Below are positions 13,215 to 22,265 of a DNA stretch of 64,000 nucleotides, in pieces (position 1 is the first letter of the stretch; each line of letters starts with the position of its first letter). The DNA lies in the NCBI GenBank assembly GCA_964343835.1, contig CAYFKR010000003.1, positions 124,001 through 188,000 on the forward strand, read 5' to 3'. Origin of the DNA: CALEMW01 sp964343835. GTDB lineage: Bacteria; Krumholzibacteriota; Krumholzibacteriia; LZORAL124-64-63. Position numbers and translations under genes: made by a program. The notes beneath the pieces are model-generated. The model saw nothing but the letters and a program-made list of their open reading frames with translations. It was not told the DNA's origin and ran no database searches.

Positions 13215-13909
13215 AACGCATGGGCCTGATCGGCGGCGTGACCTGGCAGTCCACCATCGACTACTACCGCCTGATCAACGCCGGCGTGAACGAGCGGCTC
13301 GGCGGCCACCACTCGGCGGAGCTGGTGCTGGCGTCGGTGGAGTTTCAGCCCATGCTCGACCGCGTGAGCGCCGGCGACTGGGACGGCGCCCGCGACATCC
13401 TGCTGGCCGAGGCAGGCCGCCTGGTCTCGGCGGGGGCGGAGGGCCTGGCGGTGTGCGCCAACACCCTGGCGAAGATCGCTCCGGACGTGGCGGAACGGGC
13501 GGGTCTGCCGTTGATCGACCTGATCGACGCGACGGCGGGATCGGTGCGAGCCGGTGGCGTCGATCGCGTCGCATTCATGGGCACCGGCTACACCATGCGT
13601 GACGGCTTCTACGTGTCGGGCCTCGCGCAACGCGGCATCGAGGCGCTCCTGCCGACCGACGCGGAGATCGAGACGATCGCCCGCATCATCCTGGAGGAGC
13701 TGGCCCACGGCGTGGTGACGGACGCGAGCCGCGCCGAGGTGGTCACCATCGTCGAGCGCATGATCCGCGACGACCACGTCGACGGCGTGATCCTCGGCTG
13801 CACCGAGCTCCCGCTGCTCGTGAACGCGGACGACGCCGACGTGCCGCTCTTCGACACGACGCGCATCCACGCGCAAGCGATCATCGACTTCATGCTGTCA
13901 GGGGAGTGA
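13211..13909 (+). CDS. aspartate/glutamate racemase family protein
   Basis: This 232-residue protein belongs to the Asp/Glu racemase superfamily (RacX/YgeA branch). It starts MGLIGGVTWQSTIDYY, the usual opening. The two catalytic cysteines are present: Cys82 in AVCANTLAK and Cys197 in ILGCTELPLL. These enzymes use two cysteines as acid and base to invert the alpha carbon without PLP. Which amino acid is used cannot be read. It is translationally coupled to the aminotransferase upstream by an ATGA overlap. Confidence 0.9.
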   Translation: MKRMGLIGGVTWQSTIDYYRLINAGVNERLGGHHSAELVLASVEFQPMLDRVSAGDWDGARDILLAEAGRLVSAGAEGLAVCANTLAKIAPDVAERAGLPLIDLIDATAGSVRAGGVDRVAFMGTGYTMRDGFYVSGLAQRGIEALLPTDAEIETIARIILEELAHGVVTDASRAEVVTIVERMIRDDHVDGVILGCTELPLLVNADDADVPLFDTTRIHAQAIIDFMLSGE

Positions 13910-13935
13910 GGGCGCCGACCGGTCGGCCGACGCCC
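13910..13935. terminator. bidirectional hairpin between convergent genes
   Basis: A CCGACC-GGTCGG core flanked by GGGCG and CGCCC forms a palindromic hairpin between the racemase gene and a convergent secreted-protein gene. No U-tract is present, so its role as a shared terminator is inferred from position. Confidence 0.4.
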
Positions 13936-13948
13936 GAAGTGCGGTCGG

Positions 13949-14650
13949 CTAGCGCCAGTCACTCTTGACGGCGCTCCAGGTGGTGTCCTCGTTGCCGACG
14001 ATGCCGGTGGCCGTCACCAGGATGTCGTCCACATAGACCGAACCGTTCAGGTCGACGTCGTGGTCCACGCCCAGGATCACGCGGCCGATTCCGGTGCCCG
14101 TCAAGCCGTGGGCGCGGTCGTCGACCACCAGGGCGTCGTCCCACAGGACGTCGTAGGTACCGGCGTCCATGTCGTGGATGATGTGCAGCGAGTGGGTGAT
14201 GCCGGGGTTGTAGGTCCCGATGTTGCCGACGCTGCCGGCCTCGTCGCGGCAGCTGACGTCGCCGGCGGAGGTGAAGGTGATCGTGTTGAACTGATCGGCC
14301 GACCCGCCGTGCTCGCGCACGTAGAACACGTAGCCCTCGAGCTCCGAAAACATCAGGTTCATGGAGATCTCGACGATCCCGGACGTGGCCTCCGAGTCGC
14401 CCAGGAACTCGAACTGCACGGTGCCGGTGCCGAAGTCGGCGATGTCGTCGATCATCAGGCAACGGGTGGCCAGCACGCCGTCGACGATGATCGCATCGCA
14501 GTTGGAGACCTGGTTGGGCTCGCCCATCGCGGCGCCGCCGGTGCCGATGGCGCCGGGCGTGAGGCCCTGGAAATCGACGTCCAGGACGGTGTCGGCCACC
14601 GCAACCGAAGCGACCATGAGAATGGCGAAAATCGTGGCGCAAGACTTCAT
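13949..14650 (-). CDS. secreted protein with short W-x-x-K-type C-tail
   Basis: A 233-residue exported protein of unknown function. A clean signal peptide (MKSCATIFAILMVASVAVA) is followed by about 200 residues rich in beta strands (DVDFQGLTPGAIGTGGA, FLGDSEATSGIVEISMNL, SVYVDDILVTATG) that look like a concanavalin/LamG-like jelly roll, suggesting carbohydrate binding. It ends TTWSAVKSDWR, a tail shared with four other exported proteins in this window. The ribosome site GGAGGGAAACA lies directly before the ATG. Cysteines are few but paired. No catalytic motif was recognised. Confidence 0.7.
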   Translation of the reverse strand: MKSCATIFAILMVASVAVADTVLDVDFQGLTPGAIGTGGAAMGEPNQVSNCDAIIVDGVLATRCLMIDDIADFGTGTVQFEFLGDSEATSGIVEISMNLMFSELEGYVFYVREHGGSADQFNTITFTSAGDVSCRDEAGSVGNIGTYNPGITHSLHIIHDMDAGTYDVLWDDALVVDDRAHGLTGTGIGRVILGVDHDVDLNGSVYVDDILVTATGIVGNEDTTWSAVKSDWR

Positions 14651-14733
14651 TGTTTCCCTCCATATGAGCAGTGGGGAGCCGCGCACCACCCGACGCGCGA
14701 CCGCTGAGTTGCAGAGCTTCGAAGGAGTATAGC

Positions 14734-15411
14734 TTGGACGACCGCGAACGCCAAACCCGCATCGCCGCCTCGCGCGCCGGCCGCGCCGCCGTGGAGGCCG
14801 GCGACCCCTGCGGATGGTTCGAGCCCCTCTACCGCGCCGCCCGCGAGGCCGCGGCTCCCACCGACGTGCCCTGGGTCGACCTGCACCCCAACCGCTTCCT
14901 GCTCCAGTGGCTCGAGCGCGAGAACCCCGCGCCCTGCCGCTGCGCCGTGGTGGGTTGCGGCCTGGGCGACGACGCCGAGGAGATGGCGCGCCGCGGGTTC
15001 GAGGTGACGGCCTTCGACGTGTCACCCGAAGCCGTGGCGTGGTGCCGTGAACGCTTCCCCGATTCGACGGTGAAGTACGTGGCCGCCGACATCTTCGCGC
15101 CCCCCGCCGACTGGCTCGCCGGATTCGATCTGGTGGTGGAGGTCTACACCGTTCAGGCCCTGCCCCTGTCCATGCGCCCCGAGGCGTCGGCCGCCGTGGC
15201 CGAACTCACCGCCCGCGGCGGATGCATGGTCGTGGTGTGCCACGGCAGGCCCGACGAGGTCACCGACCCGCAGGGCCCGCCCTGGCCCATGTCGCCCGGC
15301 GACTGCGGGGGATTCCTGGTGGACGGCATGACGGAAGAGTCGTTCGAGGAGATCGACGACCCGGACGACGAGGGCGTCGTCAGGTTCCGGGCCGTCTACA
15401 GGCGAAGCTGA
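14734..15411 (+). CDS. class I SAM methyltransferase (TPMT-like)
   Basis: This 225-residue protein has the thiopurine/thiol methyltransferase-like layout: an N-terminal lid (GDPCGWFEPLYRAAREA), then SAM motif I (CAVVGCGLGDDAEEMARRG), motif II (VTAFDVSPEAVAWCRERF), DIFAPP and VEVYTVQALP. It transfers methyl groups from S-adenosylmethionine to a small molecule that cannot be named here. I chose a TTG start because GAAGGAG lies six bases upstream; the in-frame ATG at 14671 has no such site and would overlap the divergent gene's promoter region. Confidence 0.8.
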   Translation: MDDRERQTRIAASRAGRAAVEAGDPCGWFEPLYRAAREAAAPTDVPWVDLHPNRFLLQWLERENPAPCRCAVVGCGLGDDAEEMARRGFEVTAFDVSPEAVAWCRERFPDSTVKYVAADIFAPPADWLAGFDLVVEVYTVQALPLSMRPEASAAVAELTARGGCMVVVCHGRPDEVTDPQGPPWPMSPGDCGGFLVDGMTEESFEEIDDPDDEGVVRFRAVYRRS

Positions 15412-15648
15412 CTACCAATCCTTCCAGTGGGGGGCCCAGCCGGAGGCGTTCTTTCCGGCCCGCGGCCCCCCGCGCTCCTTCGGCGACTTCTCGTACACGG
15501 CGCCGTACGCGAGCCACCCCAGCAGCGGCAGGCAGAGCAGCAACGACCAGGCGATCTTGCGCCCGGGCGAACCGGCGGCGCGCAACCACAGGTGGGCGAT
15601 CAGACCGATGGTGATCACCACGTAGAGCGCGAGCATGACGGTATCCAT
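15412..15648 (-). CDS. small two-helix membrane protein (PLDc_N-like)
   Basis: The 78-residue protein has two hydrophobic helices (residues about 4-22 and 32-50) and a basic, tryptophan-containing tail. The order resembles the phospholipase-D-nuclease N-terminal region often found as a free-standing small membrane protein. It abuts the convergent methyltransferase stop codon with no gap. Function is unknown. Confidence 0.7.
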   Translation of the reverse strand: MDTVMLALYVVITIGLIAHLWLRAAGSPGRKIAWSLLLCLPLLGWLAYGAVYEKSPKERGGPRAGKNASGWAPHWKDW

Positions 15649-15657
15649 GATCCCCTC

Positions 15658-17319
15658 CTACTGCTGGGCGAGCACGGCCTCGAGCACCGCATCGCGTCCC
15701 GATACGAAATCCTCCCAGGTCTCGACGACCGGCAGATCCACCGGCACCCACCCGGGATTGTCCGGCATGATCCCGAATCGCTTGGACGAGCAGTTGAAGC
15801 CGAGTCCGGTGCGCGGCAGGTCGAAGCGGACCATCTGACCGAAGTGGTCGGGCCGTTGACCGGTCGGCTCGCCCGCCACCTTCGCCCCGGCCACGAGCAC
15901 GAAGTACGCGGCGTCCAGCACCGCCGACGAGAACGTGCCGCCGTCGGTCAGCACCCAGGCCTCGGCGGGATGGTCGGCGAGGGCCTTGGCCACGTCCACG
16001 AGCTGGTGGGAGGAGCCGCCGCCGTTGCCGCGGACGTCGAGGACGAACTGGGTTACGTCATGGGCCCCGAGGAGGTCGAGGATCTCGCGGGTCATGTCGG
16101 CGCGGGTGTAGTCCTCGAAGTCGCGGCACGCACCGTACACGGCCACGATGGCGGAGCGATCCTCCCGGTATTCGACACGGTTCACGGCGCCCGAGGTCGG
16201 GTTCGCATGGACGCGACCGGCACCTTCGCCGGAAGCGCCCAGCATGACCGAAACCTCGCGCCCGTCGTCGTGGACCACGGAGCATTCGTAGCGGTCGTCG
16301 TTCTCGATCAAGCCCATGGCGTGCATCATGGCGGGCATGGACAGCAGCCTGGGCGCCGTTCGTCGAACCCATCCCTCGGTCTCGGCGGCCACCAGGGAGC
16401 GAGCCGCGGCCATCACGTCGTCGATGGGGCTTTCGCCGCAGCGCATCACGCGTCCGCCCAGCAGGTCGGCGTATTCCTCCGAAGCCCAGACGACCCGTAC
16501 GTCGTCTCCGAACCACGCGAACCCCGCTCCCACCGGCATGCCGATGCGCGTGCGCGAGGCGATGCTCGTATGAGCGTCGCCGAGGCGAGCCACCGCCACG
16601 GTCGCCCTGGCCGCGATCTGCAGGTCGGTGAGGTCGTCGGCCGCGTCGGCGACGGCAGTAAGTTCGGCCACGAGCTCCGCCTTGTCGTGACTCGCATAGG
16701 GATCGGGGTGACTCGACTCCAGCAACTCCACGAGGCGCTCGAAGTCGGCGCGCCACCTGGCCGCACGGTCGTCGATGGGTTCATAGGTCGCCACGGAGAT
16801 GTCGTCGAACAGCGTCTCGCCGGTCATGGACAGGAAGCAGAGCACGGTGACCACGGCCACGCCGTCGTCGATGGACAGGTCGTACGTCGCGGAGGTCCAG
16901 TCGCGCGTGTCGGCGAAGCGGCACAGGAACGCCCGCCCCACCGATGCGCCTTCCGCATCCTTCATGATGACCATGATCTGGCTGTTGGTGTACCTGTGAC
17001 CGTCGGCGCGGACGTCGCGGGTGGCCATGCGGCCGGAGACGGCGACGGTGCCGATCCCCGCCACGTCGATGTCCTGGCTCACCACGAGCCAGCGTTTCGT
17101 GTCCGTGCCGCCGGAGAGGGAGAGGGCCAGGCCGCCGTTCCCGTCGTCCACGGCGGCGGCCACGGACTGCGGTCCCGACTCGTCCTCCACGGCACCGTCG
17201 ACCAGCGCCCAGCCGACCGGCGCACCGTCGACCCACTCCTCGAACCCGCCATTCTCCACGAGCTCCGCCGCCTGCACCGCGACCGCGAAACACATCAGCA
17301 CGACGATCATCCTGATCAT
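15658..17319 (-). CDS. secreted S41-family peptidase
   Basis: A 553-residue exported protein. After the signal peptide (MIRMIVVLMCFAVAVQA), residues about 18-180 form a beta-rich carbohydrate-binding-like module (VENGGFEEW, FDDISVATYEP). The second half is an S41 peptidase: LGDAHTSI near residue 255, FVLDVRGNGGGSS, and TDGGTFSSAVLDAAY, where the second serine is the expected nucleophile. S41 enzymes are tail-specific or C-terminal processing proteases acting outside the cytoplasm. No PDZ domain is evident. The chosen ATG has GGAGGAG five bases upstream; a longer reading adds 22 residues without a signal at the start. Confidence 0.85.
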   Translation of the reverse strand: MIRMIVVLMCFAVAVQAAELVENGGFEEWVDGAPVGWALVDGAVEDESGPQSVAAAVDDGNGGLALSLSGGTDTKRWLVVSQDIDVAGIGTVAVSGRMATRDVRADGHRYTNSQIMVIMKDAEGASVGRAFLCRFADTRDWTSATYDLSIDDGVAVVTVLCFLSMTGETLFDDISVATYEPIDDRAARWRADFERLVELLESSHPDPYASHDKAELVAELTAVADAADDLTDLQIAARATVAVARLGDAHTSIASRTRIGMPVGAGFAWFGDDVRVVWASEEYADLLGGRVMRCGESPIDDVMAAARSLVAAETEGWVRRTAPRLLSMPAMMHAMGLIENDDRYECSVVHDDGREVSVMLGASGEGAGRVHANPTSGAVNRVEYREDRSAIVAVYGACRDFEDYTRADMTREILDLLGAHDVTQFVLDVRGNGGGSSHQLVDVAKALADHPAEAWVLTDGGTFSSAVLDAAYFVLVAGAKVAGEPTGQRPDHFGQMVRFDLPRTGLGFNCSSKRFGIMPDNPGWVPVDLPVVETWEDFVSGRDAVLEAVLAQQ

Positions 17320-17480
17320 GGTCTCCTCCATCCTGTTCGACATGGTCTCACCCGTCATGGACGGCCCGACCCGTCCGTCTCCCAACCCATCTCACTCCTT
17401 GCCCGCCCGTCCGGAGCGGGCTACCCTCGCACGGTCGGGCACGGACGCCCGGCCATCGCTTCCCTGCACGGCATACGGAG

Positions 17481-18713
17481 ATGCCCTTGAATCAACTCCT
17501 GCGCAACCGCAGCTTCCTGGCGGTCTGGTCCGCCCAGTTCGTCTCCGGCCTCGGCGACAAGATCGCCGTGCTCGCGTTCTTCTCCCTGGTGCTCGACCGC
17601 ACCGGCGACGTGGCCGACCTCGGCCTGCTCGCCGCCGCCCAGATCCTGCCTGGCGTGCTGCTCGGCCCCGCGGTGGGTGTGCTCGTGGACCGCTGGAACC
17701 GCAAGGCCGTGCTCATCGGCGCGGACCTGCTGGGCGTCTCGGCGTGCCTCGTGCTCCCGCTGATCTGGGGACGCCTCGAGTTCGTGTACCTGGTCGCCGC
17801 CGTGCTGTCGGTCGGTCGCCAGATCGCCGGCCCCGCGCGGTTGGCCATCGTGCCGGACCTGGTGCCGGCCGAGCACCTGAACAAGACCAATGCGTTGTCC
17901 ATGTTGTCCCAGAATGTGATCCTGTTGCTGGGCATGGCCGCGGGCGGTCTGCTGGTGCACCACCTGGGCGCGGCCATGGCGTTCCGGATCGATGCGGCGA
18001 CGTTTGCGGTGTCGGCGCTGATCCTCGCCACACGGCGCTTCACGTATCTGCCTCGTGTCGACGAAGACGCTCCCCCGACCCGCGAACGCTGGTCCGACAT
18101 CCTCCAGGGCGCCCGCTGGATCCGCTCCCAGCCGCGCCTGCGGTTTGCGGTGACGTTCCTCGGGGTAGTGACCATCGTGACCGCCATGCAGCCGCCGCTG
18201 GTGTTCGACTTCGTGCGCAGCACTCTCGGCCGCAGCGAGGCCCAGCTCGGCCTGATCTTCGGCGCCGCCGGCCTCGGCGGCCTGCTGGGCGCGGTGGCCG
18301 CCGGCGTGCTGCGCGAACGCGGCGAACCCATGAGAGTGGTCACGTGGCTCATCGCCCTGGACGGCGCCTTCCTGCTGCTGTTCGCCGTGAACCGGAACAT
18401 CGTGGCGGCGACGGCGCTGTTCCTCCTGTTCGGCGCCCTGAGCACGGGCGTGCAGGTGAACCTCGCCACGTTCCTGCAGAAGGAGACGCCCGCGGAACGT
18501 CGCGGGCGCATCTTCGGCTGGCTGAGTCCGCTGCTCGGACCGGTGAGCCTGGCGTCGGTGCTGGTGGGGCCGCTGCTGGCTTCGAAGCTCGGGGCAGCGG
18601 TGGTGTTGGCTGGGGCCGGGGCGGTGGAAGTGTTGGCCGGGCTCGGGGGGCGGTTGCTGGTCGGGCGCGATGCCGGGGTCGACGCCGAGCGGGAGTTGGC
18701 CGGCGAGGCGTGA
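17481..18713 (+). CDS. MFS transporter (EntS-like MFS_3)
   Basis: A 410-residue integral membrane protein with about twelve helices of the major facilitator superfamily, MFS_3 branch (enterobactin-exporter-like). The opening NRSFLAVWSAQFVSGLGDKI and the loop VDRWNRKAVLIGADLL (the A-motif equivalent) are typical. The second half repeats the pattern (FLQKETPAERRGRIFGW). These are proton-driven exporters of siderophores, drugs or other small molecules; the substrate is unknown. No siderophore genes are nearby. It faces a convergent membrane gene downstream. Confidence 0.88.
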   Translation: MPLNQLLRNRSFLAVWSAQFVSGLGDKIAVLAFFSLVLDRTGDVADLGLLAAAQILPGVLLGPAVGVLVDRWNRKAVLIGADLLGVSACLVLPLIWGRLEFVYLVAAVLSVGRQIAGPARLAIVPDLVPAEHLNKTNALSMLSQNVILLLGMAAGGLLVHHLGAAMAFRIDAATFAVSALILATRRFTYLPRVDEDAPPTRERWSDILQGARWIRSQPRLRFAVTFLGVVTIVTAMQPPLVFDFVRSTLGRSEAQLGLIFGAAGLGGLLGAVAAGVLRERGEPMRVVTWLIALDGAFLLLFAVNRNIVAATALFLLFGALSTGVQVNLATFLQKETPAERRGRIFGWLSPLLGPVSLASVLVGPLLASKLGAAVVLAGAGAVEVLAGLGGRLLVGRDAGVDAERELAGEA

Positions 18714-18784
18714 GATTTGTTGCAGGCGACTGTTTTGTAACTCTTTATTATTCATAGCCATACATCGAATACACGTGTACTCGC

Positions 18785-19522
18785 TCACTCCGGATCTCGG
18801 AGCAGGGCCACGCCCATGCCGCCGAACAGGACGACGGCCCAGACCATGGCCATGGCGACGGCCCACACCAGACCGTTGTCCCGGACGTGTTCCGGCCGCT
18901 GGTCCGCACCGGCGATGTCGAAACCGAACCCGATGAGAGCAGCGGCGCAGAGAACGAGCAGGACCACTCCCGCAGCGCGAGGCTTCCGAGACGCGAACCA
19001 TCCCAGGGCGCACAGCACCGCAGCGATGATCGCCGTCGCCCAGGCCACCATGGCCGAGACCGCTCCGCTGTGGGTGAGGTGCGCTCCGAGAATCTGCAAG
19101 ACCGCGATCACGGCGACGCCCACGAAGACCCTCGCCACCCCCGCCCGCGCCCCCCAGTACTGCACCACGAAACTCACCACGTACACCACCAGTGCCAGCT
19201 GGATCAGGAACTCCAGATCGAAGTACAGATCATGCTGTCCCCAGGCCGCCGGCAGCGACTCGTGGTAGTTGGCCATGATCCGGTCCGCCGTCAGCAACGC
19301 CACCACCGGCAGCAGGGCGTGGAAGCCGGCGCGGTGCATGACGCCGCGGGTGAAGTCGTCGTCGTCGCGGAGCAGGCCCAGCTCACGCAGCAGGGGAGGA
19401 CCGAACACACCGAGCCCGAGCAGGCCCATGGAGAAGATGCCCATGCGCATGCCCACCAGGCTGATGATCACCAGGGCGATGCCGATGCGGTCCGCGGTCA
19501 GGAGCCTCGTCGATCCCGTCAT
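18785..19522 (-). CDS. multi-helix membrane protein paired with an XRE regulator
   Basis: This 245-residue protein has roughly seven hydrophobic helices and no catalytic motif I recognise. It opens TADRIGIALVIISLVGMRMG and ends GGMGVALLRDPE. The start overlaps the stop of the upstream helix-turn-helix gene by four bases. Small XRE regulators followed by an unknown membrane protein recur in many bacteria, so the two probably work together, but the signal or substrate is not known. Confidence 0.7.
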   Translation of the reverse strand: MTGSTRLLTADRIGIALVIISLVGMRMGIFSMGLLGLGVFGPPLLRELGLLRDDDDFTRGVMHRAGFHALLPVVALLTADRIMANYHESLPAAWGQHDLYFDLEFLIQLALVVYVVSFVVQYWGARAGVARVFVGVAVIAVLQILGAHLTHSGAVSAMVAWATAIIAAVLCALGWFASRKPRAAGVVLLVLCAAALIGFGFDIAGADQRPEHVRDNGLVWAVAMAMVWAVVLFGGMGVALLRDPE

Positions 19523-19734
19523 GTCGCGTCCTCCTCGTCCACCATCTCGAACAACTCATCCACCCTCATCCCCAGCTCCCGCGCGATCTGAAAAGCCAGC
19601 AGCGCCGACGGCACGTACTTGCCCTTCTCGATGGCCAGGATCGCCTGCCGCCGGACCCCCACCCTGTCCGCGAGGTCCTGCTGCGTGAGATCGAGGCGCG
19701 CCCGGTGCTGCTTGATGTGGTTGATGAGCTTCAT
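19519..19734 (-). CDS. XRE-family helix-turn-helix regulator
   Basis: The 71-residue protein is essentially a single Cro/C1-type HTH: LDLTQQDLADRVGVRRQAILAIEKGKYVPSALLAFQIARELG. It is of the compact YozG-like class that lacks a sensor domain. It probably regulates its own two-gene operon with the downstream membrane protein. The upstream DNA is AT-rich with an imperfect palindrome GAACATAATGTCC at 19757-19769 that could be its site. No ribosome-binding site is visible before the ATG. Confidence 0.87.
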   Translation of the reverse strand: MKLINHIKQHRARLDLTQQDLADRVGVRRQAILAIEKGKYVPSALLAFQIARELGMRVDELFEMVDEEDAT

Positions 19735-20016
19735 GGAGACAAATGTACGCTATAACGAACATAATGTCCACTTCTAATAACAAAATGGTCGATATAAATT
19801 ACATGGCGCGCTCCAGCCCCACGGAGCGCTTTCAGTGTTTCGCAACTCCATGAAATCAAACAAATTAGGTCGCAATACCGCCCCCGTGAAACCCCCGAAA
19901 TCCTTGATTTTTCCCCCCACATTCACCACGATTGATGCGAGGGAAACCCCGCCCCGCCGCGGCCGTACCCTCTGCGCCGGCCCCGCCGGCTCCCATATCC
20001 CAAAGGAGGGTCCAGG
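19735..20016. other. intergenic region between the XRE gene and ilvE
   Basis: About 280 bases. The first 80 are AT-rich and should carry the divergent XRE promoter. The rest holds a small GCCGGC-CCC-GCCGGC hairpin at 19976-19990 and the ilvE ribosome site AAAGGAGGG. I saw no leader peptide rich in branched-chain codons and no T-box. Confidence 0.5.
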
Positions 20017-21093
20017 ATGGAGATCACGATCACCCGCAACCCCAGCCCCCCCGCGCCTCCGACCGACGGCAACTACGGATTCGGCTCCATGTTCACGCCG
20101 CACATGTTCGAGATGGCGTACGAGAACGGCGCCTGGGGCGAGCCGCGCATCCTCCCCATCCACGACATCGTCCTGCACCCCGCCGCCAAGGTCCTGCACT
20201 ACGGTCAGGAGATCTTCGAGGGCATGAAGGCGTACACGAACCCCGATGACGGGTCCGTGCACATGTTCCGCCCCGAGATGAACGTGGCCCGCTTCAACCG
20301 CTCGTGCGAGCGCATGTGCATGCCGCAGGTGGACCCCGCCCTGTTCATGGACGGGCTGAAGCGGCTCATCGACATCGACCGCGACTGGGTGCCCGAGTCG
20401 CCGTCGGCCCTGTACATCCGGCCGACCATGATCTCCACCCAGCCGAGCCTGGGCGTGAAGGCCAGCGACTCGTACCTCTTCTACATCATCGTCGGTCCGG
20501 TCGGCAGCTACTTCGCCGGTGGCATCAACCCGTTGCGCCTGAAGGTGGAGGAGACCTACGTGCGCTCCGCGCCGGGCGGCGTGGGCAGCGCCAAGACCGG
20601 CGGCAACTACGCCGCGGCCCTGCTGCCCATCAAGCAGGCCCAGGACGAGGGCTTCGACCAGATCGTGTGGCTCGACGCCAGGACCATGTCCACGGTGGAG
20701 GAGATGGGCGCCATGAACATCGCCTTCGTCTATGAGGACAAGGTGATCACCGCGCCCCTCGGCGACACGATCCTCCACGGCGTGACCCGCGACTCGGTGG
20801 GTGTGCTGTGCAACGACTTCGGCCTGAACTGGACGGAGACCCCGCCGGTGATCGCCGACATCTGCGCCGACGCCGACTCGGGCAAGCTCCTCGAGGCCTT
20901 CGCCTGCGGCACCGCTGCGGTCGTCACGCCCATCAAGAGCCTGTACTTCCAGGGCGCCGAACACGTGATCGGCGACGGCGGCGAAGGCCCCGTCACCCTG
21001 AAGCTGCGCGAGGCCCTCTGCGGCATCCACACCGGCACCAGCGAGCTGCATCCGGAGTGGATCGAGAGGATTCCGGTGCACGAAGCCGTGTAA
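20017..21093 (+). CDS. ilvE: branched-chain amino acid aminotransferase
   Basis: A 358-residue PLP enzyme of fold type IV that interconverts leucine, isoleucine and valine with their keto acids. It is the longer form (B. subtilis, mycobacterial and eukaryotic-like BCAT). Evidence is LHYGQEIFEGMKAY, FRPEMNVARFNRSCERMCMP, the Schiff-base Lys193 in GGVGSAKTGGNYAAALLP, the WLDARTMSTVEEMGAMN segment and the C-terminal GTAAVVTPIKSL. An AAAGGAGGG ribosome site lies eight bases upstream. It stands alone, with its own terminator; other ilv genes are not in the window. Confidence 0.95.
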   Translation: MEITITRNPSPPAPPTDGNYGFGSMFTPHMFEMAYENGAWGEPRILPIHDIVLHPAAKVLHYGQEIFEGMKAYTNPDDGSVHMFRPEMNVARFNRSCERMCMPQVDPALFMDGLKRLIDIDRDWVPESPSALYIRPTMISTQPSLGVKASDSYLFYIIVGPVGSYFAGGINPLRLKVEETYVRSAPGGVGSAKTGGNYAAALLPIKQAQDEGFDQIVWLDARTMSTVEEMGAMNIAFVYEDKVITAPLGDTILHGVTRDSVGVLCNDFGLNWTETPPVIADICADADSGKLLEAFACGTAAVVTPIKSLYFQGAEHVIGDGGEGPVTLKLREALCGIHTGTSELHPEWIERIPVHEAV

Positions 21094-21118
21094 CCCGGCA
21101 GGCGCGGATACGACGAAC

Positions 21119-21150
21119 GAAGGCCCCGACCGGAGACGGTCGGGGCCTTC
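21119..21150 (+). terminator. hairpin terminator of ilvE
   Basis: A perfect 13-bp stem (GAAGGCCCCGACC with its complement) and 6-base loop lie 26 bases past the ilvE stop. There is no U-run, but stem strength and position support termination. Confidence 0.75.
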
Positions 21151-21228
21151 TCCGCTATCGGGGGGGATGGCGGCCGTGGTCCCATCTCTGCTATCATGAT
21201 AGGAACCCTTTCGCCCGGGAGTCCCGCC

Positions 21229-21480
21229 ATGTCCGACCTCCAGACCCTCTCCGGCGTCGGTCCCAGCATCGAGCAGGACCTGTTGGATCTGGGCTACCGA
21301 GGCGTATCCGACCTGACGGACGAGGATCCCCAGGGCATGTACGACCGCCTCATGGACCTCAGGGGCGAGTACATCGACCGCTGCGTGCTCTACGTGTTCC
21401 GCTGCGCCGTGTACCAGGCCGGGGCCGCGCGCCCCGACCCGGACCTGAAGCTCTGGTGGAACTGGAAGGACCAGGCATGA
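21229..21480 (+). CDS. Cdd1-like helix-hairpin-helix protein
   Basis: This 83-residue protein matches the Cdd1 (pathogenicity-locus / mitomycin-resistance-like) family. The first part is a helix-hairpin-helix, LQTLSGVGPSIEQDLLDLG, and the second reads YIDRCVLYVFRCAVYQAG and ends LKLWWNWKD, the family's conserved close. HhH motifs usually contact DNA or RNA backbones; the cellular role is not established. I chose the ATG with GGGAG eight bases upstream; an ATG at 21196 is further from any site. The stop overlaps the next gene's ATG (ATGA). Confidence 0.85.
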   Translation: MSDLQTLSGVGPSIEQDLLDLGYRGVSDLTDEDPQGMYDRLMDLRGEYIDRCVLYVFRCAVYQAGAARPDPDLKLWWNWKDQA

Positions 21481-22190
21481 CCCGCACCTCCGGCATCATC
21501 GCGTTCCTGCTGATCGTCACGGCCATCGCCGCGACGGCGGGCGACACGTACCTGCCGCTGGAGGTGGGGAACCGCTGGGGCTACTCGTCAGACCTGGAGT
21601 ACATCGGGCCCGACATCAAGGAGTGCAGCGCCGGTCCCAACGAACTGCTCGGCGGCGCCTATGCCATCCGCTACCTCGTGTCCGACCACAGTCCCGACCT
21701 GGAGAACTACTGGTCCACGAACGGCGAGGGAGACGTGCTGCTTCACGGCTTCCGTCGTCTCGACCCGCGCCGCGCCTTCTACTACGACCCCCCGCTCGTG
21801 CTCGTGGACGCGCCCCTCTACGAGGGCAAGACCTGGACGAGCGACGTGGGCGTGCGCACCACTCCCACCGGCCCCGAAGTCGGTCGCCTGGTGGTCACGT
21901 ACACCGTGACCGAGCCCGACACCCTGATCGCCGGCGGCGAGCCCCGCGTGGCCTGGGGCGTGCTGGAAGATCAGCAGGTGGTGGCGAGCGCCATCGGCGA
22001 ATCGCTCATGCCCGACGGTCGCAGTCTCCCCGTCGACAAGGCCGACCCGGTCGTGCCTCACTGGTGGAGCCTGAACGTGGGCGAGATCCAGTACCGCTCG
22101 GCGGGCACGTTCCACCTGGTGGACTTCTCCGTGCAGGCGGTGCCGGCTGAGCGGCGGAGCATGTCGGGGCTGAAGGGGATGTTCCGGTAG
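21477..22190 (+). CDS. secreted protein with SGLKGMFR-type C-tail
   Basis: A 237-residue exported protein of unknown function, translationally coupled to the Cdd1-like gene. The signal segment is SGIIAFLLIVTAIAATAG. The mature part is rich in beta strands and begins TYLPLEVGNRWGYSSDLEY, the pattern of periplasmic or outer-membrane lipocalin-like domains that start with 'YLPLxxGNxW' in many Gram-negatives. It ends RSMSGLKGMFR, a weaker but aligned version of the tail seen in four other exported proteins here. No catalytic residues were recognised. Confidence 0.65.
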   Translation: MTRTSGIIAFLLIVTAIAATAGDTYLPLEVGNRWGYSSDLEYIGPDIKECSAGPNELLGGAYAIRYLVSDHSPDLENYWSTNGEGDVLLHGFRRLDPRRAFYYDPPLVLVDAPLYEGKTWTSDVGVRTTPTGPEVGRLVVTYTVTEPDTLIAGGEPRVAWGVLEDQQVVASAIGESLMPDGRSLPVDKADPVVPHWWSLNVGEIQYRSAGTFHLVDFSVQAVPAERRSMSGLKGMFR

Positions 22191-22265
22191 CACCCTCCTT
22201 GCGGCGCCCCCCGCCGCACGTTACAGTCGTTCCTCCCGACCCGCGAACCACCGAGGAGCGCCCCC

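Noticed and set aside
19735..20016. A T-box or attenuator ahead of ilvE
   Set aside because: No T-box sequence, no leader peptide with Leu/Ile/Val codons and no terminator/antiterminator pair were seen.
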